Positions 33,806 through 41,088 of a DNA stretch of 41,088 bases are shown here, one piece after another. Position 1 is the stretch's first letter; every line of letters starts with the position of its first letter. The position numbers were made by a program, and so were the translations under genes. Origin of the DNA: Cellulomonas sp. (GTDB lineage: Bacteria > Actinomycetota > Actinomycetes > Actinomycetales > Cellulomonadaceae); the NCBI RefSeq assembly GCF_017744555.1, contig NZ_JAGIBD010000032.1, positions 1-41,088 on the forward strand. The letters run 5' to 3'. The notes under the pieces are model-generated. The model did not search any database, had not been told where the DNA came from, and saw only the letters and a program-made list of their open reading frames with translations.

Positions 33806-34654
33806 TCACAAGCTCGTCGCGGTCCGGACCAGCCCGGCGACGCCCCGGGACCGGCTGTGCGGAGGCCACGCGATCACCGTGGTCACCGACGGCGCATCGA
33901 GGACCGGGACCGCGACGACGTCGCCGCGCCCGGACGTCCCGCCGGACTCCGGCACGATCGCGCACGCCCGCCCGAGCCCGATGAGCTGGAGCAGCTGCGC
34001 GTGGTTGTCGGCCTGCGGGCCGGGCCCGTCGCGGTAGGTGCCGTCCGCCTCCGGCCAGCGCGGGAGCGGCAGTCCGGGCAGGTCCGTGACGTCGGCGGTG
34101 AGGACGTGCGACCGTGCGCCGAGCGGGTGCCCGGCGGGCAGTAGCACGACCTGTCGCTCGGTGCGGAGCTCCTCGGTGTCGAAGCCGGCCGTGTCGTCGA
34201 ACGGCAGGTGCAGGAGCGCGACGTCGGCACGGCCGTCGCGCAGCACGCGCGTCTGCTCGCCGATCCCGCTGAGGATCACCTCGACGGGGACGGCGTCCGG
34301 CTCGGCGGCGTAGGCGGCGAGGAGCTTCGCGAGGAACTCGGTCGACGCGCCCGCCTTGGTGGCGAGGACCACCCCCGGCTGTCCCGTCGTGGTGTGCGCG
34401 GCACGTCGGGTCCGGCGCTCGGCGGCCTCGACCGCGTCGAGCACCGCGCGGGCCTCGTCCAGGAGCGTCTCGCCCGCCGCCGTCATGGCGACGGTGCGGC
34501 TCGTCCGCTCGAGCAGCTCCACGCCGAGGCGTCGCTCGAGCTGCCGGATCGCCCGGGACAGCGGGGGCTGCGCCATCCCGAGCCGCTCCGCGGCGCGCCC
34601 GAAGTGCAGCTCCTCCGCGACGGCGACGAAGTACCGCAGCTCGCGCGTCTCCAT
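33806..34654 (-). CDS. LysR-family regulator
   Basis: 282 aa. The N-terminal winged helix-turn-helix reads METRELRYFVAVAEELHFGR then AAERLGMAQPPLSRAIRQLE and RRLGVELLERTSR, textbook LysR. A periplasmic-binding-protein-like effector domain follows (about 90-282). It is divergent from an SDR gene whose promoter holds a LysR box (34686-34702), so it should activate that gene and autoregulate. TAGGCT stands 7 nt before the ATG on the minus strand, fitting a leaderless promoter. The effector is unknown. Confidence 0.9.
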   Translation of the reverse strand: METRELRYFVAVAEELHFGRAAERLGMAQPPLSRAIRQLERRLGVELLERTSRTVAMTAAGETLLDEARAVLDAVEAAERRTRRAAHTTTGQPGVVLATKAGASTEFLAKLLAAYAAEPDAVPVEVILSGIGEQTRVLRDGRADVALLHLPFDDTAGFDTEELRTERQVVLLPAGHPLGARSHVLTADVTDLPGLPLPRWPEADGTYRDGPGPQADNHAQLLQLIGLGRACAIVPESGGTSGRGDVVAVPVLDAPSVTTVIAWPPHSRSRGVAGLVRTATSL

Positions 34655-34685
34655 GGCGAGCAGCCTAACGAGGACCCGCAGGGCC

Positions 34686-34721
34686 GATACCTCTCGGGTA
34701 TCGATCGCACCGAGTCGGTAT
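34686..34721. promoter_or_regulatory. LysR box between the LysR and SDR genes
   Basis: GATACC-N5-GGTATC (34686-34702) is a perfect inverted repeat with the T-N11-A spacing of LysR sites. A further GGTAT half-site follows at 34717-34721, where the activation half-site of a LysR target would be expected. Confidence 0.72.
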
Positions 34722-34758
34722 TGGACGGTCCGCCGCGGACGCGCGGACGATCGATCGC

Positions 34759-35484
34759 ATGAGCGAGAAGACGACTGCGCTGGTCACCGGCGCGAACAAG
34801 GGCATCGGATACGAGATCGCGGCGGGCCTCGGGGCCCTCGGGTGGCGGGTCGGGGTCGGCGCGCGTGACGAGCAGCGCCGGGACGACGCCGTCGCGAAGC
34901 TGCGCGCGGCGGGCGTGGACGCGTTCGGCGTCCCGCTCGACGTGACCGACGATGCGAGCGTGGCGGCCGCCGCCGCGCTGGTCGAGGAGCGCGAGGGCCG
35001 GCTCGACGTGCTCGTCAACAACGCCGGCATCACCGGGGGCGTGCCGCAGACGCCCACCACGGTTGCCCCGGCGACGATCCGGGAGGCTGTCGAGACGAAC
35101 GTCATCGGCGTCGTCCGGGTCACCAACGCGTTCCTGCCTCTGCTGCGTCGGTCGCCGTCGCCCCGGGTGGTGCAGATGTCGAGCAGCGTCGGCTCGCTGA
35201 CCCTGCAGAGCACGCCGGGGAACGACACCGGCCCGATCTCCGCGGCCTACTCGCCGTCCAAGACGTTCCTCAACGCCGTGGTGGTCCAGTACGCGAAGGA
35301 GCTCGCGGGCACGAACATCCTCATGAACGCCGCCTGCCCGGGCTACGTCGCGACGGACCTCAACGGCTTCCGCGGGACGCGCACGCCCGAGCAGGGCGCC
35401 CAGGTGGCCATCCAGCTCGCCACGCTGCCCGACGACGGCCCGACGGGTGGCTTCTTCGACGACTCGGGCCCGGTCCCCTGGTGA
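34759..35484 (+). CDS. Short-chain dehydrogenase/reductase
   Basis: 241 aa classical SDR. TGANKGIGYEIA is the dinucleotide loop, VLVNNAGI the NAG motif, VQMSSSVGSL the Ser, and AYSPSKTFLN the Tyr-x-x-x-Lys pair; PGYVATDLNGF follows. The N-terminal ARDEQR region with Arg suggests NADP(H). It resembles carbonyl-reductase-like SDRs that reduce ketones or quinones. It is regulated by the divergent LysR protein. Its 3' end lies 20 bp from a large bidirectional terminator shared with the convergent cellulase gene. Confidence 0.88.
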   Translation: MSEKTTALVTGANKGIGYEIAAGLGALGWRVGVGARDEQRRDDAVAKLRAAGVDAFGVPLDVTDDASVAAAAALVEEREGRLDVLVNNAGITGGVPQTPTTVAPATIREAVETNVIGVVRVTNAFLPLLRRSPSPRVVQMSSSVGSLTLQSTPGNDTGPISAAYSPSKTFLNAVVVQYAKELAGTNILMNAACPGYVATDLNGFRGTRTPEQGAQVAIQLATLPDDGPTGGFFDDSGPVPW

Positions 35485-35503
35485 GGCAGGGGTGAGAGCA
35501 CAT

Positions 35504-35539
35504 GACGAGGGGCCGGATGGGGGGATCCGGCCCCTCGTC
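35504..35539. terminator. Bidirectional terminator between SDR and GH6 genes
   Basis: GACGAGGGGCCGGAT (35504-35518) pairs perfectly over 15 bp with ATCCGGCCCCTCGTC (35525-35539), loop of six G. It lies 19 bp after the SDR stop and 13 bp after the GH6 stop on the other strand. Confidence 0.88.
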
Positions 35540-35551
35540 GTGCGGTGACCG

Positions 35552-37156
35552 TCAGGACGTGCAGGCCTGACCGTCGAGCCTGAACTGCAGCGGCGCCTGG
35601 GCGTCACCGGTGCCGGAGACCACCAGCGCGGTCTTCTTGCCGGGCGCCAGGCTCGGGTGCGCGCGAGGCGCCGTCACCGTGACGGCGTTGCCGGTCTGGA
35701 CGAACGTGCCGCCGACGACCGTCCGGACGCGCTGGTTGCCCTCGAACTCCCAGGACAGGTGCCACGGGCTCAGACGCTGCGTGCCACGGTTCTCGACCGT
35801 GAGGGCAGCGATGAAGCCGCGGTTCTTCGGCCCGCCGACGTTGGTGCCGACGACCTTGACGTGGCAGGTGAGCGGGCTCAGCGCCGGGACGGCGAGGGCG
35901 ACGAGCTCGCGGGCCTGCTGCGTAAACCACTGACCGGCCGCCGGGTCGGCGATGCCACGTGCCGGGTCGAGCGGTCCGGCGGTGCCGCGGAAGCACTGGC
36001 CGTCGGACTCGCCGGGCACCTTGATCCACAGGTAGGCGTCGACGAGCGGCGAACCGGTCGCGGTCGTGGGGCGGGCGCCGAGCCCGCGGTCCGGCGGGTT
36101 GCACCAGTCCTCGTGCGCCGGGTAGACGCTCGCCGGGTACTGCCACGGACCCAGGCCGTTGCGGCTGGTGTCGATGACGAACCGGGCGGTCGGCTGGACG
36201 CCGCCGAGGATCGAGGCGTAGCGCGAGTCGACGCCCGAGGTGTTGAGCGCGGGGTCGGTCGCGTCCGGCGACCACCGGCCGTAGTTCGACATCCCCGTGC
36301 CCTGCCAGTCGGTGGCGGGCCCGCCGTTCCAGTACTGGTTGCCGCAGCTCGCGTAGTCGCCGGGGACGACCTTGGTGGCGTAGGCGATGCACTGCGAGAC
36401 CCACGTGCCGTAGGCGGTGCCGTTCTCGGTGAACTGGTAGTTCGAGGCGTTGAGGAAGAACCCGGTGGCCTTCTGCACACCGGCCTTGACCAGGCGGTCG
36501 CTGATCTCGCCGACGTTCAGCCACGCCGACGACGTGCCGTCGAGGTAGACCTTGACGTTCGGCAGGGCGGCGAGGGCGTCCACGGCGTGGTTGAGCTGCG
36601 CGAAGCGGTTCGCGGGCGCGGTCGCGGGGTCGGCCTCGGCCGGCTGGCACCAGTCGGTCGAGCCGTCGAGGTTCGTGTAGTGGGGGATGATCCCGAGGCC
36701 GTCGGGCTCGAGGATGACCGTCGCCTGCCGGTTGCCGATGCCGGCGGCGAAGCCGTCGATCCACGCCGCGTAGGCCGCGGTGTCGGCGGCACCGCCCGCG
36801 GAGTACTGCGCGCAGTCGCGGAACGGCAGGTTGTAGGCGACGAGGACGGGCAGCTGGCCGGCCTTCGAGGCTGCGGAGGTGAGCTTGTCGACGTCGGCGC
36901 GCACCTCCTGCGGGGTCCCGCCGGTGAACCAGGTCGCGGACGGGATGCTGCCGAGGAGCTGCGCGTCGGCGCGTGCCTGTCCCTTGAGGGACTGCGCGGC
37001 CTCGAGGGTTGTGCTGTGCGGGTCGACGTAGAACGCCGTGGCCGCCGGGGGTGCGGTATCGGCCGCGTGGGCAGGGGTGAGTACCGACAGCGACACCGCG
37101 AGGGTCGCGGTCGCTGCGAGGGCCGTGCGGCCCAGCGGGGCGCGGGTTCGGGGCAT
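35552..37156 (-). CDS. Secreted GH6 cellulase with a C-terminal CBM2-like domain
   Basis: 534 aa. The signal peptide RTALAATATLAVSLSVLTPAHA is cleaved near AHA (about residue 32). The GH6 domain covers about 40-420: AFYVDPHSTTLEAAQSLKG, PVLVAYNLPFRDCAQYSAGGA (aspartate and Tyr region), ATVILEPDGLGIIPHY (acid Asp in EPDG), FVIDTSRNGLGPW and AYLWIKVPGESDGQC. The Cys residues match the two GH6 disulfides. The C-terminal 105 residues (LTCHVKVVGTNVGGPKNRGF, AALTVENRGTQRLSPWHLSW) are CBM2-like but retain few of the exposed tryptophans. Endo or exo action cannot be settled. ATG 37156 follows AGGAGAGAC. A CebR-like operator lies upstream. Confidence 0.93.
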   Translation of the reverse strand: MPRTRAPLGRTALAATATLAVSLSVLTPAHAADTAPPAATAFYVDPHSTTLEAAQSLKGQARADAQLLGSIPSATWFTGGTPQEVRADVDKLTSAASKAGQLPVLVAYNLPFRDCAQYSAGGAADTAAYAAWIDGFAAGIGNRQATVILEPDGLGIIPHYTNLDGSTDWCQPAEADPATAPANRFAQLNHAVDALAALPNVKVYLDGTSSAWLNVGEISDRLVKAGVQKATGFFLNASNYQFTENGTAYGTWVSQCIAYATKVVPGDYASCGNQYWNGGPATDWQGTGMSNYGRWSPDATDPALNTSGVDSRYASILGGVQPTARFVIDTSRNGLGPWQYPASVYPAHEDWCNPPDRGLGARPTTATGSPLVDAYLWIKVPGESDGQCFRGTAGPLDPARGIADPAAGQWFTQQARELVALAVPALSPLTCHVKVVGTNVGGPKNRGFIAALTVENRGTQRLSPWHLSWEFEGNQRVRTVVGGTFVQTGNAVTVTAPRAHPSLAPGKKTALVVSGTGDAQAPLQFRLDGQACTS

Positions 37157-37183
37157 GTCTCTCCTGAGTCGTCGTTGACCAGC

Positions 37184-37203
37184 AAGTGGGACCGCTCCCA
37201 CTT
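37184..37203. promoter_or_regulatory. CebR/CelR-like operator of the cellulase gene
   Basis: AAGTGGGA-CCGC-TCCCACTT is a perfect 8-bp inverted repeat. Its 14-bp core TGGGACCGCTCCCA differs by one base from TGGGAGCGCTCCCA, the site bound by CebR/CelR in Streptomyces and Thermobifida. It ends 28 bp from the GH6 start and 170 bp from the LacI gene start. Confidence 0.85.
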
Positions 37204-37373
37204 ATTTCCAGTCATTCTCCACACCGCGGGACGGAAACGTCAACGGCTGCCTGGACGGACGTTCACCTCCTATCGGGTGATTCGTCGCTCCGAACCGGAC
37301 GCCCGGGCACGCGGTCGCGACCGGTCGCCGAAGGCCCACCGGCCCGGACGAGCGCGCCGTTAGGGTTCATCGC

Positions 37374-38456
37374 ATGCCTGACCCCACGACGGCCGGTCCT
37401 GACGACCGCCACGGCGAGGAGTCGTCCGGACCGGGCGCGGCTCGCGCGTTCCGGGTCGCGACGCTCGACGAGGTCGCGCAGCGGGCCGGGGTCTCGCGAT
37501 CCGTGGCGTCGCGGGCCATGAACAACTCCCGCAACGTCAGCGCGCCCAAGCGTGAGGCCGTCGCGCGCGCGGCGGCCGAGCTCGGCTACGTGCCCAACCC
37601 GACCGCACGAGCCCTCGCGACGAGCACGGCCGGGTCGGTGGTCCTCGCGCTGCCCGACGACGACCCGGCGCTGTTCGGCGACCCGTTCTTCTCGCAGGTC
37701 CTCGTGGGCGTCGCAGCCGCGCTCGACCGGTCGGAGCTCAACCTGACGCTCATGCTCGCGTCGTCGGAGCGCGGCCGGGAACGGCTCGCGCGCGTGCTGC
37801 GGTCACGCCGGTCGGACGGTGTGATGCTGATGGGCCTGCGCAAGGACGACCCCTTGGGCCGCCTGGCGGCCCAGACCGACGTGCCGGTGGTGCTCGGCGG
37901 TCGTCCGCTCGACGCGGACGCCCGCTGGTACGTCGACGTCGACAACCGCGGGGGAGCGCGCCTCGCCGCCGAGCACCTGCTGAGGTCAGGGCGACGCCAC
38001 CTCGCCGCGATCGTCGGGCCCGTGGACCTGCAGGCGTCCGTGGCTCGACACCACGGGTTCGCCGACGCCGTGGCAGCCGAGAGGCTGCCGGCCGACTGGG
38101 TCGAGCACGCCGACTTCACGTACGAGGGCGGTGCTGCGGCGATGACCCGGCTGCTCGCTGCCCACCCGGAGATCGACGGCGTCTTCGCGGCCTCGGACTA
38201 CATGGCCTCCGGGGCGATGCGCGCCCTCAGGGCCGCCGGTCGCCGGATCCCCGAGGACGTCGCCGTGGTCGGCTTCGACGACCTCGAGATCGCGCGTCAC
38301 ACCGAGCCGCCGCTCACCACGGTCAGCCAGCCGATCCGCGGGCTGGGCCACGAGATGGCGACGATGCTGATCCGGCTCATCGACGGGGACACGCCCACGC
38401 CGATCATCCTGCCGACCCACCTCGTCGTCCGGGGCTCGGCGCCCGGGCCGGTGTGA
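37374..38456 (+). CDS. LacI-family regulator, likely of the cellulase gene
   Basis: 360 aa. The helix-turn-helix (about residues 29-75) reads TLDEVAQRAGVSRSVASRAM then NNSRNVSAPKREAVARAAAE and LGYVPNPTARALA. The sugar-binding domain follows with LPDDDPALFGDPFFSQVLVG, SDGVMLMGLRKDDPLG, EIDGVFAASDYMASGAMRAL and VAVVGFDDLEIARHTEPPLT. The gene is divergent from GH6 with a CebR-like operator between, so cellobiose-type release of repression is likely. A -10-like TAGGGT (37361-37366) ends 7 nt before the ATG, indicating a leaderless message. Confidence 0.9.
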   Translation: MPDPTTAGPDDRHGEESSGPGAARAFRVATLDEVAQRAGVSRSVASRAMNNSRNVSAPKREAVARAAAELGYVPNPTARALATSTAGSVVLALPDDDPALFGDPFFSQVLVGVAAALDRSELNLTLMLASSERGRERLARVLRSRRSDGVMLMGLRKDDPLGRLAAQTDVPVVLGGRPLDADARWYVDVDNRGGARLAAEHLLRSGRRHLAAIVGPVDLQASVARHHGFADAVAAERLPADWVEHADFTYEGGAAAMTRLLAAHPEIDGVFAASDYMASGAMRALRAAGRRIPEDVAVVGFDDLEIARHTEPPLTTVSQPIRGLGHEMATMLIRLIDGDTPTPIILPTHLVVRGSAPGPV

Positions 38457-38606
38457 CCGTCGCCCGGCGGGTGAGCGGCCGGCATCGCTGCTCGTCCCGG
38501 GGCGGGGTCCGAGGTGCTGCCCGACAACGGGAGCCCGGGCGTCGACGGTGACGAGGTGGAGCCCAGCGGAGACGAGCGCGGTGGATCTGGACGTAGGGTC
38601 GGCGGC

Positions 38607-39128
38607 GTGCTCGAGTTCTCCGTCCCCACCCGGCCGGAGCTGCTCGTGCGCCAGCGGTGGATGTCGGACCCTGACGTCATGGCCTACAACGCCGGCTGGA
38701 GCGGCAGTCCGCCGGGCTACGACCCCGACACCGGTTGCATCGCGTGGCCGGAGAGCGAGTGGGACCGCTTCGTGGAACGCCTCGCACGTCCGGCTGACGA
38801 GCAGGGCTACTTCTACGTCCGGGACGCCGCGACCGGGACGCTCGTCGGTGACGCTCACTACGAGGTCGGCGTCGACGGCGCGGCATCGATCGGGCTCATG
38901 GTCGTCCCGGCGCTGCGCGGGCGTGGCGTGGGCGAGCGCGTGCTGCGTGAGCTCGTCTCGCGCATCTGGCGAGACACGTCGGCCACGGAGATCGTCAACG
39001 AGTTCGAGGACGAGCGCGCCTCCGCGGTCCACCTGCACCGTCGGTGCGGCTTCGCGCCCGACGCTGCGACGCGTGCCGTCTGGGGACGCCCGACACGGAC
39101 CTGGCGCTTGGCCCGACCGCCGCGGTAG
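38607..39128 (+). CDS. GNAT-family acetyltransferase
   Basis: 173 aa. The first part has LLVRQRWMSDPDVMAYNAGW, the middle GTLVGDAHYEVGVDGAASIG, and the acetyl-CoA loop VVPALRGRGVGERVLRELVS (R-x-x-G-x-G). It ends ASAVHLHRRCGFAP, as usual for GNATs. The group acetylated is not evident; small-molecule or resistance-type acetyltransferases share this layout. GTG at 38607 is chosen because TAGGGT (38594-38599) stands 7 nt upstream as a -10 element of a leaderless message. Confidence 0.82.
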   Translation: MLEFSVPTRPELLVRQRWMSDPDVMAYNAGWSGSPPGYDPDTGCIAWPESEWDRFVERLARPADEQGYFYVRDAATGTLVGDAHYEVGVDGAASIGLMVVPALRGRGVGERVLRELVSRIWRDTSATEIVNEFEDERASAVHLHRRCGFAPDAATRAVWGRPTRTWRLARPPR

Positions 39129-39219
39129 GTCCGCGACGGTCCGGATGGCGGGGTGCGGTGCGGGCGCCGACGATGGACCGACCCGGTCCGTGACGGTCCA
39201 GGCATGCAGGAGGGCAACC

Positions 39220-39462
39220 ATGAGCGACACACCGCAGGACCCGGACGCAGGGACGCAGGAAGGCGGCTACGGGTACCCGACGCTCGAGCAGGAGGTCACG
39301 CCCGAGGTGCTGCACGCGGGTGACGCGCCCGCTGGCTCGGGCGACGCCGCGCACGCCGGTACGCCGTCCGACGAGGGCGAGGACGAGGACGAGGACGACG
39401 GCGACGGTTCGGCGCCCGGCGAGCTGGTGGAGGACCCGGCCGCGACCGAGCCGACCGACTGA
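39220..39462 (+). CDS. Small acidic disordered protein (80 aa)
   Basis: AGGAGGG precedes the ATG at 39220. The product is highly acidic, with GEDEDEDDGDG and a Ser/Thr/Ala-rich body, few hydrophobic residues and no Cys. It starts MSDTPQDPDAGTQEGGYGYP. No domain is recognised and most of it should be unstructured. It resembles small acidic proteins of unknown role found in many actinobacteria. Confidence 0.6.
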   Translation: MSDTPQDPDAGTQEGGYGYPTLEQEVTPEVLHAGDAPAGSGDAAHAGTPSDEGEDEDEDDGDGSAPGELVEDPAATEPTD

Positions 39463-39470
39463 CCGTCCTC

Positions 39471-39500
39471 CGTCGTCGCCGGTCCCGCGCCGGCGCGACG
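39471..39500. terminator. Terminator-like hairpin between convergent genes
   Basis: CGTCGTCGCCGG (39471-39482) pairs with CCGGCGCGACG (39490-39500) with one bulged base. It stands 8 bp after the acidic-protein stop and 14 bp from the end of the convergent phospholipase D-family gene. Confidence 0.5.
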
Positions 39501-39514
39501 GCCAGGGCCGCGGC

Positions 39515-41088
39515 TCAGTAGCCGCCGGACCTGCGCAGCGCGGCCGGCCGGCCGTCGGGGTCGTGCAGCAAGTCGAGCGGCACCGCCGCCCAACGGCGCT
39601 GGGCCGGGCTGAGCCGGGGCAGAGGAAGCCGGCGCAGCCGGCCGGCGGGTCGGGGTCCGTGCCCGCCCGACGCGTGCCACTCGTCGAGCCGGCGGGCGTG
39701 GGCGGCGAGCACGTCGACCATCTGCCGCGGGTCGAGGCAGTCCGCCATCGCCGCCTCGATCCCCTGGCCGGTCACGTCGTCGAGCCGGTCGAGGTGCTCG
39801 GCGGCGAGCGTGAGCCGCAGGTCGCGGGCGTAGGTCCCGTCGAGGACGACGGCGGCGAGCTCGGAGTCGTGGGTCCAGGAGCGGCGGCTCACGTTGTCCG
39901 AGCCGGTGCTCGCCCAGGTGTCGTCGACGACGCACACCTTGGCGTGCACGTAGACCGGGACGCCGGCGTGGTTCTCGAGCCCGTAGGCCGACACCTGGCC
40001 CGGCGCGACGCGCAGGAGACGGCCGAGCGAGCGGTGCCGCCCGAGCAGCTGCGGCACCCGGTTGAGACCGTCGACGTCGGGCACCATCGGGATCACGACG
40101 ACCAGGTGCAGCTCGGGACGGGCCCGCAGCTGCTCCTCGAAGACGTGCGCCACGTCGTGGCCCCAGAAATACTGGTCCTCGACGTACACGAGCTGCTCGG
40201 CCCGTCGCAGGGCCTTCTGGACGCCGCGGGCGACGCTGCGCTCGCCGCCCGGCGCGAACGGGTAGTCCCGGCCCCGGCCGAGCGAGGGGTACGTGCGCAG
40301 CAGCTGCACGGTGTGCGAGCCCGCCGGGGGCGGGGGCGGCCACTGCTCGGGCAGGCGGCTCGGCGCGCTGTCGAGCCCCCGGAGCCTGTCCGCCGCACGT
40401 CGCCACGGCGCCCGTGACAGCGGTGCCGGATCGGTCCAGCGCTCGCGGAAGACGGTCTCCACGTCGTGCACGGCCGGCCCCCGGATCGCGACCTGGACGT
40501 CGTGCCACGGCGGGTGCGCGCCGTACTCCTGCGTGAGCGGCTGGGGTTGCGGGTCACCGCCGTGCGCGGCGTCGTCCCGGCGGTTGTGGGCGAGGTCGAT
40601 GCCCCCGACGAAGGCCACGTCGCGCGCGGCGTCGTCCCGGTGGCGGATGACCACGAACTTCTGATGGTGGGAACCCCCGGCACGCACGCGCATGTCGAGC
40701 AGCACCTCGGCGCCCCGCTTCTGCAGCTGCTCGCCGAGGTGACGGTTCTCCGTGGCGAAGAACCCGGTCTGGTCGAGGTGCGAGCGCCACACGAGCCCGT
40801 GCACGGCGACACCGCGCTCGTCGGCCCGGCCCAGGACCTCGACGACCTCGCTCCCGGGCGCGCCCGTGAGCCGCTCGTCGGCGTCGCCCTGCCAGTCCGT
40901 GAACAGCACCAGGTCTCCGGGGCCGGTCGCCTCCAGCGCGTCGTACAACGCCCGGAAGTACGTCGCCCCGTGCACGAGAGGGACGACGAGGTTGCCGTCC
41001 GACCACGCCCGGCCGCCCTCGTGGCGGTCGTCGAGCCGCGTGGAGGGGTTCCCCCGCTCAGCCGCCGTCAGCAGCCAGTCCGCCGGGT
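39515..41088 (-). CDS. Phospholipase D-family protein, N-terminus outside the window
   Basis: The frame is open to the right edge (523 residues seen, with no start in view upstream of a PADWLLTAAERGNPSTRLDD segment at the edge). There are two HKD motifs. The first, GGSHHQKFVVIRHRDD, carries H-x-K, followed by FVGGIDLAHNRRDDA. The second, VHAKVCVVDDTWASTGSDNVSRRSW, has H-x-K, a Asp and a G-S-x-N-x-x-R. The PLD superfamily cleaves or transfers phosphodiesters; members of this actinobacterial type may act on lipids or nucleic acids. There is no membrane segment in view. Whether it is secreted depends on the missing N-terminus. Confidence 0.87.
   Translation of the reverse strand, partial: PADWLLTAAERGNPSTRLDDRHEGGRAWSDGNLVVPLVHGATYFRALYDALEATGPGDLVLFTDWQGDADERLTGAPGSEVVEVLGRADERGVAVHGLVWRSHLDQTGFFATENRHLGEQLQKRGAEVLLDMRVRAGGSHHQKFVVIRHRDDAARDVAFVGGIDLAHNRRDDAAHGGDPQPQPLTQEYGAHPPWHDVQVAIRGPAVHDVETVFRERWTDPAPLSRAPWRRAADRLRGLDSAPSRLPEQWPPPPPAGSHTVQLLRTYPSLGRGRDYPFAPGGERSVARGVQKALRRAEQLVYVEDQYFWGHDVAHVFEEQLRARPELHLVVVIPMVPDVDGLNRVPQLLGRHRSLGRLLRVAPGQVSAYGLENHAGVPVYVHAKVCVVDDTWASTGSDNVSRRSWTHDSELAAVVLDGTYARDLRLTLAAEHLDRLDDVTGQGIEAAMADCLDPRQMVDVLAAHARRLDEWHASGGHGPRPAGRLRRLPLPRLSPAQRRWAAVPLDLLHDPDGRPAALRRSGGY

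Overview
The window is about 41 kb of very GC-rich DNA from an actinobacterium. The set of genes points to the Micrococcales and most likely to Cellulomonas or a close relative. The evidence is an ssb-rpsR-rplI block followed later by dnaB, several secreted plant-polymer hydrolases (GH6 cellulase, GH62 arabinofuranosidase, GH59 enzyme, with CBM2-like or ricin-type modules), LacI-type operators in front of them, and GTG starts and leaderless-looking promoters. The genus is inferred from gene content only.

Layout. 1-1055: end of ssb, rpsR, rplI and a strong terminator. 1056-3008: an extra ClpP pair (TGATG overlap) convergent with a ClgR/PopR-like regulator; two adjacent PopR-like boxes lie upstream of the clpP pair. 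3148-4576: HxlR regulator divergent from a quinone-oxidoreductase-like gene. 4597-7797: HAD-GH65 fusion phosphorylase. 7960-9042 (minus): compact cassette of a 41-aa ORF, a D-arm-less tRNA-like RNA with a CAU anticodon, a 76-aa ORF and an HNH endonuclease. 9209-10564: MATE exporter. 10565-10880: intergenic region rich in DnaA-box-like 9-mers. 10881-13547: replicative helicase DnaB carrying a 427-aa LAGLIDADG intein. 13589-14370: DUF3800 protein split by a frame change.

14674-21301: DinB-like protein, MFS transporter, a second HxlR/quinone-oxidoreductase divergent pair, and an ABC exporter operon ending in its own TetR regulator, with a clear palindromic operator at the promoter. 21486-27443: CAZyme island with GH59 plus ricin domain, DUF2804, a broken P-loop kinase-like gene, GH62 plus ricin domain, and debris of another ricin-domain gene. 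27444-28996: divergent pair of a membrane-anchored NTF2-like protein and a secreted protein with a DHIIP nuclease-like C-terminus, separated by a 12-bp perfect inverted repeat. 29063-35484: alpha/beta hydrolase/WYL regulator pair, SnoaL-like protein, two membrane proteins, an unknown protein, and a LysR/SDR divergent pair. 35552-38456: GH6 cellulase divergent from a LacI regulator, with a CebR-like operator between them. 38607-41088: GNAT, a small acidic protein, and a phospholipase D-family protein running off the end.

Functional themes are polysaccharide breakdown under LacI-type control, redox/xenobiotic response (two HxlR pairs, LysR/SDR, TetR/ABC, MATE), and conditional proteolysis (ClpP pair plus PopR-like activator). 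The least explained parts are the tRNA-like/HNH cassette, the secreted nuclease-like pair, and the AT-rich patches inside dnaB.
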